NCBI GenBank assembly: GCA_030710605.1
Contig: CP092872.1
Location: 91,832,127-91,896,126, forward strand
Length of the DNA: 64,000 bases
From: Cordylochernes scorpioides
Lineage: Eukaryota > Arthropoda > Arachnida > Pseudoscorpiones > Chernetidae
Direction of reading: 5' to 3'
The notes beneath the pieces are model-generated. The model saw nothing but the letters and a program-made list of their open reading frames with translations, made no database searches and was not told where the DNA came from. Position 1 is the first letter of the stretch. The number at the start of each line of letters is the position of its first letter. The position numbers and the translations under genes are program-made. Shown piece after piece: positions 39,985 to 53,055 of the stretch.

Positions 39985-41400
39985 AAGGCATATATTTTGA
40001 TTCAATATATGCCTTTTTAATTAAAGATTTATTTATGGATTGCTCTATTTTCAAAAAAATATATATTAATTTATCAATTTAAATATATATATATATTCTA
40101 GGTACTTTTCTTTGTTTTTTAAAATATATAAATATAATATAAATATAAAAGATGAATCAAACAATTTATTTATTGATATAAAAGTTATACTTTTTTAATT
40201 TTTTGCTGTATATATATTTTTTAAATCTCTAACCTATATTTTAAAATAAATAAAAATATTGTTTCAAAAAGAGATTATTTTATAGAAAATAAAATTCTCG
40301 AATAATGTGGGTGAAGAAAATTGGAAATTTTATATCCTTAGAAATTTGTGGAAATCTTTTGAATGTATTTCAGGACAATGCACGCAAGATGCTCATCAAG
40401 TTTACATTACGGAGGGGGAACATCTTGGAACATATTATAATATATTATAATAATTATGTATAGCGTTAGATAAAAAAGACGTCAAATTTTAGCAACATTT
40501 TGTAAAAAAAAAATGTTTTTTTAACGAAAAGTTTAGTCCCAACAACGAATGTCAAACGACATTTTGAAATTTTGGCGCATTTTTTCAACGAATTTTAACG
40601 TCAATTAAGATAAATGGAGTCTTTATCTGCTAATTATTAGGTGTTAGTTTGTAAACTATTTTTGTTTTAAATTTGTGTTTAAGGTTTTACTTTCTAAACT
40701 AATTTTGTAAAAAATGTTTCTATTTATTTATTTTTAAAAATATTGATTATTGAAAAAAAATCACAGATAGTGCTTTAGGCAAAATTGATTTGTTTTAGTT
40801 AAAAATATTATATTACAATCACATTTTGAAAAATAGAGAGAGCTTTGATATTTTCAAAGATTTATTAGATATTTTTGACATCATTGATTATTTTGAAAAT
40901 AGAGCAATCCATAAATAAATTTTTAATTATGTTATAATAACTTGAGAGATAAAGGTTGGCGTTCAGCCAACTGAAATATTAGTAAAATAAATTATATTTT
41001 GATCCAATATATGTCTATTTAATCTTTGATTATATATATACTTAGTGTATTGAAAACTAAAATTTCATCTTATATAAAAGAGCCTTATTTTAATTTCAAT
41101 CTTCTGTATTTTAAAATATATAAAATATAATTGTAGCATTATAAGCCTATCGCCAGAATTTTCTATAAGATATTTCAATTAATTAGGCATCACAGAATAT
41201 AAACGGTTACGAAATAAATTGTTATAAATCCCAATTGAGAGCTTAGTTACAAAAATATTTATTTAATTTACATATTAATATGTTATAATACCTTGATAAA
41301 GGTTGGCGTTCAGCCAACTGAAATATTGATAAAATAAATGATATTTTGATCTAATATATGCCTTTTTAATTAAAGATTTATTTATGGATTTCTCTTTTTT
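39985..41400. mobile_element. Cluster of three partial family C MITEs in AT-rich DNA
   Basis: Copies at 39985-40055 (short palindrome AAAAAGGCATATATTTTGAT), 40880-41035 and 41285-41400. The last two contain AAGGTTGGCGTTCAGCCAACTGAAATATT and the GATTGCTCT-type outer end. Spacers contain no genes. Confidence 0.6.
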
Positions 41401-41596
41401 CAAAATATATTCATACAATGATAATTTTTCACATATTATAGAATCATAACACTATAGTGAATCGTAGAATTATTGCTGTCAGTATATATGGCAATATTAA
41501 TAATAGAGAAAATATTTTCTTAATGTCAATTTTAATTTTGTCCATTGCAATGCAATGTTTATAATAATATTGAAAACCTTTCGTCGTAAATTCCTT

Positions 41597-41800
41597 TTTG
41601 GCAAAACACCGCTGGGTAGATTAGATAAGACAAAATGAATATCGCCGAGAAAACCTCGAGGCCATGGGTGCTATGATCTACATTTTCAGAGACTGGCTCC
41701 AGAATTCCACCGCCATGTTAAAACCAAGACTTTCTTCCAAAATGATAATATCCCTATAGACGATATGACGACAAACCATGTTTTCCAGGTGGATGCTTCT
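41597..41800 (+). mobile_element. Degenerate internal region of the mini-LTR element
   Basis: GCTGGGTAGATTAGATAAGA, GAGGCCATGGGTGCT, TGATCTACATTTTC and ATTCCACCGCC align with 53250-53430. The LTRs are not recognisable here. Confidence 0.6.
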
Positions 41801-41829
41801 CAATTTACAAAAGCTGGTGTTGTGGCTTT

Positions 41830-44410
41830 GTAACCGACTGAGTCCACTAGTTTGCGGCGATGGTCAACAGATGACGTCTAGTTTTGACGATAGAAGTGAC
41901 CTTTTTTATATTTAGAGAGTTTTGACAGCTGATATATATTTTTAGTAAATCTTAGCAGTGTAAGAATATATCTCGATTTTAATATACACGGAAACTATAT
42001 TTTTACCCTTAATTTTTTTTTTTAAATACAAACATGAGATTTTATTTTAAATATATGTAATGTATGCAACAGACTTATAAATAATATTAAAATAATATTT
42101 ATTATATGTTTATTAGCACACATAAACACACTACATTAATCTTCCTTTTTGCCAAATTCATAGCAAAAAACTATAGATTAGCTGTGGAAAATTCCATTTT
42201 CCTTTTAAAAGAGCGACAGCAGGTCTCCTTAGAACATTGGAAAGTTAAAAAAAAAAGAAAAAAAGGTTGAGAAGATATTCATTTATATAATTTAAATATT
42301 CATACATGTTTATATTTAAAAAAACAAAATAATATACTATGTTAATTATAATATTAGAATGTGTTAAACCTATTTTACATGTTAATTATATTTATATGCG
42401 TTTGTATATTGAAGAAAAGGTAGTAAAACCCAATCAGTAATATAATTATGAATGGAATAACTAAAAGAGAAATGACAAATTATCTTTAAAATGTCACTAA
42501 GAAGCATGTCGCCAAGTGTCAAAGTGACATGTAGGGTGTAGAAGGAAGGATCCGCCATTTCTCAGATTACCAATTATATCTAGGCCTCGGGGTTCGAATT
42601 TCGTCCCAATTAGTGACCAAAGAGTTCGCTTACATCAACCCAAAGTTCGTTAATATTCAAGTAGCACCATCTGCTGCCATTTTTTTGCCTATTCAAGCAT
42701 CTTTTGGTAAAGAATTAGTGCATCGCGCGAGCAATTTGGTCGCTAAATGACTTTTTTACAAATTCGTCTGCTAAGGTACTGATGAGGTTTAATATTGACA
42801 ATTTCCATTTATTACTAATTATTATTTTAATATCCTTTAGAAATTTTTAGAAGTTTTCTGCCTCATTGATATTCTTAATGATGATTCTAAAGACCGCGTG
42901 TTTAGAGGTTTTCTTCTTTTGATTAGTTTTACAAAGGGATATATGTAAATATGTATTTAATTTTTATTAATAGAATAACCTATGTAATTAATTGTTTCTA
43001 TAATATTGATTTGTTTTAATGATTATTATAATTTTATTTTTATTATATAAATTTGTTTATAATGAAGTTTATATTGGTTGTTTCTATTTTTTAATACATA
43101 TATAGTTTCTAATAGAAAATTTAATAAAATTGATATTTGAGAGATTATAAAATAGATATAAAAATTCAAAATAATAAATTAATTTGTTAATACAAGTGTT
43201 TTTTATATAAATATTTATTTGAGAGCTTTCTATGAATAGAAAAGTTATTTCTCCCATCAAAATTGACTCTAAAATTAGACATCATATTTGAGTTAACTAT
43301 CAATAGATGATGTTTGAAATTTTAAGGTTTATTTTGACTCTCTCTCTCTCTCTCTCTCTCTGGAGAGATACACTTTCTATTTAAAGATCAACATTTTTTC
43401 GGCAAATCTTTAGCAAATATATTTAACCGTATTATATTTTTAAAATATATCTGAATTCTATTTTATCTTAATAATTATCCTCACATTAAATTGCTTATGT
43501 AAAGTAGTTTTTATTCAAATAAATATATTTAAAAAGCACATGTGCTCATGGTCAGAAAATGCCTTCTTTATTTATAAATATATATTTTTTGAAAAATATT
43601 ATAGCAAAACGTAATTTCTAAAAAATCCGCCCTGAAATATTTGATAAAAATTATTTTTCTAAAATATTAACTCATAAATAAATACCTTAATATAAAAACA
43701 AAATAAATATTCCAAAGGTGTTATTTATATTATAAAATATATACTTCTGGGAAAAAAATAATATTTTAAATTGCACTTCAAAAATTTAAAAATTTATTTA
43801 GAAAACTTGACATTTTTTGATAAATAAGTTAGAAGGGTTTTTTTATTCCACAAAATAACTTTATAAAACAAAAGAATTTTAATATAATTTAAAGAAAAAC
43901 AACCAAAACGGAAAAATACATTGATAGAAAGAAATGTATTTTTATTATAAAATTTATAGATACTATTGAGAAAAAGGGGGTTTATTTATATAATTTAAAA
44001 TTTAGTATGGGGTTATATCGGATATAGAAAGGAGATAAAAAAGAAATATTTGAGCTGGTAAATAAATCAGACGTTCAATTCTAAATCTGGTAATAGAAAG
44101 TTATAAATATCGTCTGAAGAGATATTTACAGGTAGGAAAGAAAATAGCAGAAGAAAAATAAAAGACAAGTTTAAAGAATAATATGACACCTATATATATG
44201 AAAAAAAGTAAGAAATATTTGAAATTATAAATTTATATAGTTTGTTTTTCGACCAATGTCTAATCAATATTTAATAATCAAAGTCGTTAACTTTTCGTTT
44301 ATTTTTTATAATATTTCTTCTTAATCTATTTCCAACATATATATATTATATAAACGTTTATTCCCACTCTCTTTGATTTATAATTTTAAAATATATATAT
44401 TAAAAATAAA
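41830..44410. other. AT-rich stretch without recognised genes
   Basis: A (CT)n microsatellite lies at about 43340-43361 and a family A end fragment (GCACATGTGCTCATGGTCAG) at 43536-43555. A segment at 42590-42610, GGGGTTCGAATTTCGTCCC, resembles a B-box but lacks a tRNA fold. Confidence 0.5.
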
Positions 44411-44411
44411 G

Positions 44412-45222
44412 AAGTCATCTCCTGACCACGAGCACATGTGTTTTTTAGATGGCAGAGCGCCATCTAGTGGAGCAAAAATAAACTAAGCGTTTATTTAGCT
44501 TGCTCCGTGATATTTGGCCAACCCAATTTCTTGATTTATCAAGAAAAGTCATCTACGAACGCGTTTCGCGCTGTTGGCGCTCATCAGCGTGGAGAAGGCT
44601 GTAACCACTGTGACCAAAAATATTTTTGGTCCCAATGGCTTCTTGAGAAATCAAGAAATGGGTATTTAAGGCCAAATTTGCGTAAAGACGCTTAACACAT
44701 GAAAAAACAATAGAAAAAAATAAAAGATAAGTGGGTCAGGTGTTGATATTAAAAATAAAGAAAGCATCTCCTGACCACGAGCACATGTGCTTTTTAGATG
44801 GCAGAGCGCCATCTAGTGGAGCAAAAATAAACTAAACGTTTATTTAGCTTGCTCCGTGATATTTGGTCAACCCAATTTCTTGATAAATCAAGAAAAGTCT
44901 TCCACTTATCTTTTATTTTTTTCTATTGTTTTTTCATGTGTTAAGCGTCTTTACGCAAATTTGGCCTTAAATACCCATTTCTTGATTTCTCAAGAAGCCA
45001 TTGGGACCAAATATCCTTTTGGTCGCAGTGGTTACAGTCTACTCCACGCTGACGAGCGCCAACAGCGCGAAACGCGTTCGTAGATGACTTTTCTTGATTT
45101 ATCAAGAAATTGGGTTGGTCAAATATCATGGAGCAAGCTAAATAAACGTTTAGTTTATTTTTGCTCCACTAGATGGCGCTCTGCCATATAAAAAGCACAT
45201 GTGCTCGTGGTCAGGAGATGCC
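44412..45222. mobile_element. Family A compound foldback, about 810 bp
   Basis: Ends at 44412 (CATCTCCTGACCACGAGC) and 45222 (GCTCGTGGTCAGGAGATG) are inverted copies. A second left end occurs at 44768. The interior (44590-44720) reappears inverted at 44910-45060, including TGGGTATTTAAGGCCAAATT. The result is one left element and one right element fused head to head. Confidence 0.75.
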
Positions 45223-45402
45223 TTCTTCATTTTTAATATCAACACCTGACCCACTTATCTTTTATTTTTTTCTATTGTTTTTCATATATATGTTATATAT
45301 AAAATATGTTTTTCAAATATATTTCATAGATTAAATTACTCTGTTAAATCGACCAACAGAGGTTGCCGTTTTCATTATAAAAACTCTATTGTTGTTGTTT
45401 CC

Positions 45403-45640
45403 CGATGGCCGGCTCAAACATTTTGTACATTATGTAAATAAGTTTTTCATTTTTTAGATTCTTACGTCTTAAGTCAGTCATACCTTTCTCAAATTATGTT
45501 TTCTATATTCCATAAGCTCAATTAAAGCAATTTTTAATCTTACTATTTTTATTAATCTTTCAAGGTTTTAACCACGACTGCGTTACCATAGCATAATCTT
45601 CAAGATAATCAAAATCAACAGAAAATCTTATTTATAACAT
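45403..45640 (+). repeat. Dispersed repeat, copy 2
   Basis: Same ordered blocks as 4489-4745: GGCCGGCTCAAA, TGTACATTATGTAAATAA, GTTTTAACCACGACTGCG and CAGAAAATCT. Confidence 0.65.
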
Positions 45641-45644
45641 ATAT

Positions 45645-46480
45645 ACATATTCTATAGTTGCTTTTATTCTTTTATTTACATATCTATATTTGATACATAT
45701 GTGTCGTTATTGTACAATCGCCATTTTAATTCAAAAACATATCTTTAAAATATCTAAAACGATATATTTATTTATAAGAATATTCTTAAAACGGGCATAT
45801 ATATGCAAATAATCAAACAAAAAGAATTCTTAAATTTGCATCCAAACCTGAATGCATACCAAAAGATATTTGTAGAATAAAAAGTTGGATCACTTCCTCA
45901 ATAATTCGTGAAGAAGGAAAGAGGAATCTTGGAATTTACAAGCCAATCAAACAACTCAGCCAAACCAGCATTAGGTTCCATCTTCATAAACCTTCCAACA
46001 ATTCCTACCATTGTATTCTGTGACTACCTATAATTGGCTAACCCTAAAATATTATGAAATAGGATTCCATTAAAACTTCAAACTCCAATTAATAAAAAAA
46101 CAAAAAACCCTTTCTCGTGTCAGATGATTCTTTCATATTTATGATTTTGCTTCACAAAGAAATCTTCAGTGATGTTCTTAGATGTATCCTGGAGTTTTAT
46201 TGGGGCCAAGACAATTATATGGATGAAAGGATCTTTGTCTGTAAGAGGCGTGCCCATTGACATCTTCATCTTCTGCCAAGACATTAATTGGCACATCTTC
46301 CAACGTCCAAATCAAGAATTGAGCTCTTTGAGAAATTCCCGCTCGATTATTAACATCTTGTCTTTTATTTATATCTTTCTACTCAATGTATTCTGAGAAG
46401 TAAAAAAAAGGATTATCTACCTGAATGTAATTCTTTGTCTTTGAAAGAAATTGTTCGGTTGATTTCTTTTTTTTTTTTGG
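45645..46480. other. Unassigned stretch
   Basis: AT-rich with a less biased part at 45890-46400. A 75-codon ORF at 46169 has no recognisable motif. Confidence 0.4.
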
Positions 46481-47250
46481 GGGGGGGGGATTGGAAGTGA
46501 TAGATTTGGTTTGAAAATTCTGTATCATTCTTGACACTGGGGTATTTTTGAATTTTAAATTTTTTTGAATTTTACTTTTTTTTAGTTGTTCTCGATTTTC
46601 AAATTCTTTTGAACCTACTATTTTTCTCGTCGTGAATCAAATCTGATTTTGACCTGTAAGAAACAGATTTGGATAGAAAATTTGTACTATTATTGATAAT
46701 AGCGTATTTATGAATTCAAAATCCATGAATTGTACTTATTTTAGTTGTTCTCAATTTTTCTGCAAATTATTTTCAACCTTTTCTTTTTATTTTCGCATAT
46801 CGAGAGTCTGATTTTAAATCTGACAGAAACAGTTTTGGATTGCAAATTCTATACCAATCATGATAATAACATATTTCTGTATTCAAAATCCTTGAAATGT
46901 GTTTTTTGATTTGCACTAGATTTTCAAGTTATTTAAACCTATTCTTTTTTTCTCTTGGTAAATTAACTTTTATTTTAAACCTGAAAGAAATTTAAATTTG
47001 AATAAAAATATCCCTATGGATTTTTTTTTCAAAATATTAAATTGTGTTTTTTTTTTATTATCTTCGATATATGCATATTCTTTCAGCCTATTATTTTTTC
47101 TTTATGAAAAATAACGCTTTGAATCTTGATATTTCAATATATATAATAGAAATATTTGATGGTTTTGTCCACATTATTGTCTATCATTTTTTAAACAAAT
47201 ACTCTGTTACATATTATTGTGTTATTTTTTAAAAGTCTATTAAATGATTC
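46480..47250 (+). repeat. Old tandem repeat of about 160-170 bp
   Basis: CAGATTTGGATAGAAAATT, CAGTTTTGGATTGCAAATTC and GATTTGGTTTGAAAATTC recur near 46672, 46830 and 46504, each followed by GATAATA or GACACTG, TTCAAAAT(C) and a TTTTCAA block. Units are strongly diverged; four to five can be traced. Confidence 0.6.
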
Positions 47251-47624
47251 CTTTTTTCTTCATTTAAAAATACGAGTAAATAGGGTGTAACATTTAGTTT
47301 AATCATTTGTAAAACATTTAGCTTTTGATGTAATCGAAACTGAGAAATGGTTATAGGTGAGTATATACTGTTATTATTATTATTTTTTTGACATATTTTT
47401 CAATCCTGTAGCACGTGCTATAAACTATTCAGAGTTTATTTTTAAACTTTTCTTCATATTTTTCCTCGCATTAGTAATTAAAGAAATATCTTGTTATAAT
47501 AGAATTTAACTTCAGATTTAGAAATTCTGTCTAATTCAATATTTGAATTGTCATATTATTCAAACTTGTGGACAGAACTTAAAGAAGTGGAAAGCCTTTG
47601 GCATCATTCGTCATCTTTTTTTTA

Positions 47625-47770
47625 TAAAAAGGCAGAAGCAATTTTGTTCACACTTGGTTATCTGGTGTGTCTTCAATAAAAGTCACTGTAATATATTTCA
47701 GAGTTATTATCTCAATCCCGATATACATGCTAAAAGGTACAACTTAAGTTTTGTCCATGAGTGTATACTT
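47625..47770 (-). repeat. Family E repeat, inverted single unit
   Basis: GGCAGAAGCAATTTTGTTCA, GTGTGTCTTCAATAAAAG, CCGATATACATGCTAAAAGG and GTCCATGAGTGTATA are the complement of the 52233-52495 unit. Confidence 0.7.
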
Positions 47771-47779
47771 CCTCGTTCT

Positions 47780-48015
47780 TTTTTTTCTACAATATTATTT
47801 AATAATAATTATATTTAGGAATTTATATATCTATTATATTTTTTATTCCTTTATGTTTTTAGGAGTAAATAATTTTATCTCTATCAAATATTAGGTATTT
47901 TCTCAAATTTTTGTGACTTTATTTAATGTTTTTTTCTTTACATTTATTTTTGTTACTTGCTAACACAAATTCTTCCATTTCAGCACATAGAGACTGAATT
48001 TTCTGTAAAGAAAAA
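47780..48015. other. AT-rich spacer
   Basis: No recognisable content. Confidence 0.4.
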
Positions 48016-48017
48016 TA

Positions 48018-48450
48018 AATTAGATAATAAAAGGCATATATTGGATTTAATAAAATATTTATTTTTCCAATATTTCGTCTGGCTAAACGCCAACCTTTAT
48101 CGAGGCATTACATTTTTGTATATACAAACTCAGCGCCGCATAGTGTTATAATATCACAGTTGAAATCAATTAAAATACAGAGTAGGTGGGAGAAATTTGT
48201 GCATGAAAAAATTATTATAAAAATTGCAATCAATTTTTTCATGCACAAATTTCTCCCACCTACTCTGTATTTTAATTGATTTCAAATGTGATATTATAAC
48301 ACTATGCGGCACTTAGTTTGTGTATACAAAAATGTAATGCCTCGATAAAGGTTGGCGTTCAGCTAGCCGAAATATTGGAAAAATAAATATTTTATTAAAT
48401 CCAATATATGCCTTTTATTATCTAATGAATTAAGTATGGATTGCTCTATT
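48018..48450. mobile_element. Family C MITE expanded to a long palindrome of about 430 bp
   Basis: Outer family C arms (GGCATATATTGGATT... and its mirror) enclose a second palindrome at 48120-48330, built on AATTGATTTCAA and TTTCTCCCACCTACTCTG arms. The two halves match at nearly every position, with only a short spacer around 48220. Confidence 0.75.
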
Positions 48451-48599
48451 TTCAAAAGAAAAATAAATATTCTTTGGAAACAATCGAAAGGCGATTTTTT
48501 ATAAACTGATCTGGTTCTTTTGAGAACAATTTCTTTTAAAAGAATTGCAACAATTAATTTTTACCGAGGCAATATGTGTTTTTTTTCTTCCAAATATAT

Positions 48600-48845
48600 C
48601 ATTAAATAGCATCTCTACAGACCTCTCTGTAATGATAGAAGTTATTGAATTAGAGTGCTTGTCTTATCAGTGGTGAATCCTTTAAGCGTTTTAGTCAAAT
48701 TGATTCACTGCAAAGCAAAGCCCTCTCATTCAATAACTTTTATCATTGCAGTGAAATCTGTAGAAAATATATTTGACTATATTTGTGAAAATAAAAACAT
48801 TGTCTGAAAATAAATAGTTACAAATTTCATTGATAGATGGCAATT
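48600..48845. mobile_element. Family B MITE, diverged
   Basis: TCTCTACAGACCTCTCTGTA and ATTGCAGTGAAATCTGTAGA are diverged inverted arms around GCTTGTCTTATCAGTGGTG. It ends with ATAGATGGCAATTGAATTTA, as in the 15818 copy. Confidence 0.6.
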
Positions 48846-48849
48846 GAAT

Positions 48850-49340
48850 TTATAAAGTAATTTATTATTTTAATTCAATATAGGTGTAATTTGTGATTTC
48901 ATCTATGTTTTGAATTGTGTAGGGAAACCTATTGTATATGTTTTACATTCTATATTTTAAAAAACAAATTTTCTGTAGTTTTAGTAAATGAAAATATTTA
49001 GACGCGAAATATTCTTTCATACATATATCAGCTTTAATTATGCAACACCATACACAACCTCTGAGAAATATTTAAAAATAAACCAATAAACATTGAGTCA
49101 ATCAATGTCCAAGTTTTTTTAAATCTCAGAATGGTGGCATTATATTGTATGTATGTCGATTCCCATCCCTGGACACTTTTATTTTTCCGTTCATCATTAT
49201 TCTTCATAATTCACCCTTTCATACCTCATCTAAAAAGGTTAGAAATAGTCGATATTTCACCTTGAAATAAATTTTGATTTTTCATTGAAAAGAAACTCAT
49301 GCGGTGTAACTTCAATTGTCGTTTTACAATCACAGGCCGC
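48850..49340. other. Unassigned stretch
   Basis: AT-rich, with GTCGATTCCCATCCCTGGAC at 49154-49173 resembling the B-box side of the SINE head at 21128. Confidence 0.35.
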
Positions 49341-49344
49341 AGTG

Positions 49345-49510
49345 CATTATAATATTGTATTATATTGTATAACGTAGAAAATTAGGAAAGACAAACTTCA
49401 GGATGACACGATTTGAGGCAAGCACCAATTAAAATAGATAAAATTCAAGAGAAACAATAAGGGAAGTTTATACAATGTAGAAAATATGAATTTCAAATTG
49501 TAAAGCCTGT
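49345..49510 (-). mobile_element. Diverged LTR of the mini-LTR family
   Basis: GTAGAAAATTAGGAAAGACA, AACTTCAGGATGACAC and GAGGCAAGCACCAATT correspond, inverted, to the 3' half of the LTR at 53558-53741. Confidence 0.4.
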
Positions 49511-49607
49511 AGAAAGACGTCCGAAAGCTTGCTAATAAAATTTGCACAAGATACTTCTCTTCAAACTCCGTTTCCTTCTTTCAATCTCGATCTGTTGATA
49601 AAATTAT

Positions 49608-49880
49608 ATATACACCTATCCCCCGATTTACACGGTAGATACGTTCCTGAGAAAAACGTGTAAATCGAGGGATAGGTGTATATTAAACTGTCAAATCTGA
49701 ATAGGTGTTCACCCCCTCATGAATCAGAGCCTCCCAATATTCTTTTCAACATAGGTAGTATAAAGTAGAATATGGCATTTTAGTATAGTACGATAAAAAC
49801 AAAAAAATACTTATTTGAAAAACCGTGTAAAAGCGAAAACGTGAAAAACAAGTACCGTGTAAATCGGGGGATAGGTGTAC
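49608..49880. mobile_element. Family D MITE, inverted relative to 4157
   Basis: CACCTATCCCCCGATTTACAC ends at 49614 and (inverted) at 49860-49877, with an extra inverted end at 49660. The 70-bp hairpin unit is at the left here and at the right in the 4157 copy. Confidence 0.75.
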
Positions 49881-49889
49881 TTTGCCACA

Positions 49890-52230
49890 ATATATAATTT
49901 AATTATGCGTCTCAATGTTTATAATGTTACCTGTATATTCGTCCGCTGTATTGTTCTCTACTATCACGTGATTTTAATAAGCCAATCAGCGTTGAGATCA
50001 ATTTCGGATTTTCTATCTTCTTTTTTCATCTGAATGTGGACATTTAAAATATTATTATTGTCTTTCTATTTGTTTAATATTCCTTTATAAATCAATTTTT
50101 TAAAAGTTGTATTTAAAATATTTATATATCATATTAATACAGACATATTAATCTTTGTATTATAGAAATTTGACGCTTGATTATCTTAATCTGGAATGTT
50201 TATTTTAGGAGCTTAAGAAATTCGATTTTATTATGTCGACATATCTCCACCTTTCAATATCATTAATAATTAAATATGTAAACATTCTATTATGTAATCT
50301 AATACGTAAATATTCTATCTATTATTATTATTATTTTTTGTTAAATTAAAACTTTATAAAATTAAATATGCAAAAATTATTTTGTGTATAAAAATAGTAT
50401 ATATATCATCAATTTATTATCGTGATACTCCTGTTGAAGGACTGACAAGTCTGAAAGCTTGAAAATAAAAATTTGAACAAGAAACTTAACCATGGAAACT
50501 TTATATATTTTAGAATATTTTTATATATTGAATAAAATAAATTACGGTACAATTTTATACATACTATATTTCTGAAGATTGAATGTATATTTTAAATCGA
50601 AATATTCAAATTTAGATATGAATAAAATTTTAACTAAAATTTTCGTAAATTCTAGTGTTGAATTTCTTGATATTTGTTTTTAAAATATTTTACAATCTTC
50701 ATATATACTATTTCATTCATGATAAAATTGTTTAAAAAGTTTAATAATACAAAAAATATATACTACTTTATTCACATATATTTATATATTATTATAAAAT
50801 ATATTTTTAAATATAAAAAATTAGAGAGATACATGCGGTTAAAGGTTTTAGTATTTTTGTATGTCATTTAAATATATAATATTAATAAAAAAAACTATAC
50901 TATACAGTCAGAATTCAATCCAACTCTCTTAGAAACACAGAGTTACAGCAAATGATTGACATTTTTCATTTCGTTCAAGCGCATTAAAAATGTAAAAACA
51001 ATTTACAAACGTAAATAATACGTTTTACAAAGCAGACGACACAATAAAAATTTCAAAATACCATTTTACGTTACAAATAATTCAAGATTATTTTGATAGA
51101 TGGCTATTTCGTTCAATATTTCTTTCTTTCTCTTCAATTTCTTCTACACATAGTTTTGTGAATAACTTTCGTTTTTTTATATATTAAAATAATTCGTATT
51201 TAGCAGACGAATATTTTTAGATGGAAATATCATTAGGGTTAAGTAAGAATTGATAGCGTTTAACAGATGAACTTTCACCATTTCTAACGACTTACAAGAA
51301 TGATGGTAGAAATCATTCCATTCCAGAAATACTTCTTCAGCATTGTACCAAATTTATCTTCTGAAGCATCTCATCAATTGAAGTGATTAGTACCGTTAAT
51401 TGTTTTCTTTCTAATTATATTTAAACCAGATTACACTGTATATTTAATGAACTAATTAAATGACCCGTATTTAAGAATTTTGATTACGTTTCAGAATGTT
51501 TAACTTTTTAAAAATAATTTTCATCTAATTTGTGCATTTTTTTATTTTTTGATGGGAGGGAAAATAATGATTTTGAACGTTTGTAATTTCCATCAAATAC
51601 TTTGGTGTTTTTAAAAAGAATTGTTTATTTTAAATGATGAGAAATATTTGACGATATAAAAACAATAAATTATGTATTTAAAATATTTATTTTTATTTTA
51701 TATATTAATGTATGAGATAAAACACACACAAGTTAAATGGTTATTAAACTATATTCTTAAAAAGAAAATTTTATATTTTTTAATATATAATTTTAATTTT
51801 TGGGAATATATATAGTTTTTTTATAAATAATAATTTAAATTATATATATAATCTGGACCGCGATTTTTTATATATATTATATAAAGTTTTCAAAAGATTT
51901 ATTCTATTTATTTTGCAATCATTATTAATTATAAATAATTTAACCATAATTATTCAAGACGCTATTTAAAAAAAATACATATGTTTTTTTTTAGTTAGTT
52001 CGTGAAAGAATTATATATGCAAATATAATTGCCATTAATTTATCATTAACAATTTATTTTCTTATTAAATTCTATATTAATTGTGACATTTCATTGCATA
52101 ATTTAATCAATAGGTAATATAAATTACTTAAAATATTAAATAAATTTATATATTTGAATTTTTAACAAAACGACCACACTTAGGTAAGAAACCTTCCTAA
52201 AAATAATAAACTATATTTATATAAATATCA
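49890..52230. other. AT-rich stretch without recognised genes
   Basis: A probable Penelope-type tail (GTCTGAAAGCTTG then AATAAAAATTTG) is at 50420-50490. Otherwise low-complexity AT-rich DNA. Confidence 0.45.
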
Positions 52231-52232
52231 CA

Positions 52233-52495
52233 AAATACACTCATGGACAAAACTTAAGGAAGTTGTACCTTTCAGCATGTATATCGGGATTCAGACAATA
52301 ACTCTGAAAGATATTACAGTGACCTTTATTGAAGACACACGAGATAACCAATATAAACTCATGGACAAAACTTAAGGAAGTTGTACCTTTTAAGCATGTA
52401 TATCGGGATTCAGACAATAACTCTGAAAGATATTACAGTGAACTTTATTGAAGACATACGAGATAACCAAGTGTGAACAAAATTGCCTCTGTCTC
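52233..52495 (+). repeat. Family E repeat, tandem dimer of 118 bp
   Basis: Two units 118 bp apart (CATGG at 52242 and 52360). Each has the 76-bp core found in the 63.36-kb array plus an extra 42 bp containing ACAGTGACCTTTATTGAAGA and CACGAGATAACC. It ends with GCCTCTGTCTCCTC. Confidence 0.75.
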
Positions 52496-52499
52496 CTCA

Positions 52500-53050
52500 A
52501 AATATTTTTACGACCAGCGACATCAAATACTTTCTACTCTATAGTTATCCTTACTCAGTTATTTAAGGTTAAAAGTAAGAATATACATTGCAAATATATA
52601 AAGTAATAAATTCAGAGTGAGATACATTAAGATAAAAACATATCAGATTTTGGTGAGTAAATTTTACTTTTATTTTATATTGCCCTTCTCAACTCAACAA
52701 GCTTGATACCTTAATATGATTGAGTGGAGATAAGAAAATGAAGAAGAGTCTCTTTCTTTCGAACCTGAAGGTCCTTCTATTGGAGAACAGAATAAATTGA
52801 AATAAAGTGTCAATATATAGGCCTCACCAATTATAATATATTTTTATATATAGAAACTACTCATATACATATATAACTTCAAGACATTCCCTGAATGTGC
52901 AAATAAAGGTTGCTGATGGCTTGCGCCATTTTTCGGAATAAATATCAAATAATGTTTTATTTTTAATTATTACAGAATAGGCCAAATACCCTTCTCGAAG
53001 TTTGACTTTTGTTCAAAGGAAACATCCGTACTCAATGAGTTGATAATCTA
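52500..53050. other. Unassigned stretch
   Basis: AT-rich; a short TGGCTTGCGCCATTTTTCGG segment at 52917 resembles diverged family A ends. Confidence 0.4.
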
Positions 53051-53055
53051 TTAAC

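Noticed and set aside
42588..42615. B-box-like GGTTCGAATTTC as a tRNA or SINE head
   Set aside because: No A-box, no cloverleaf and no match to the SINE body after it.
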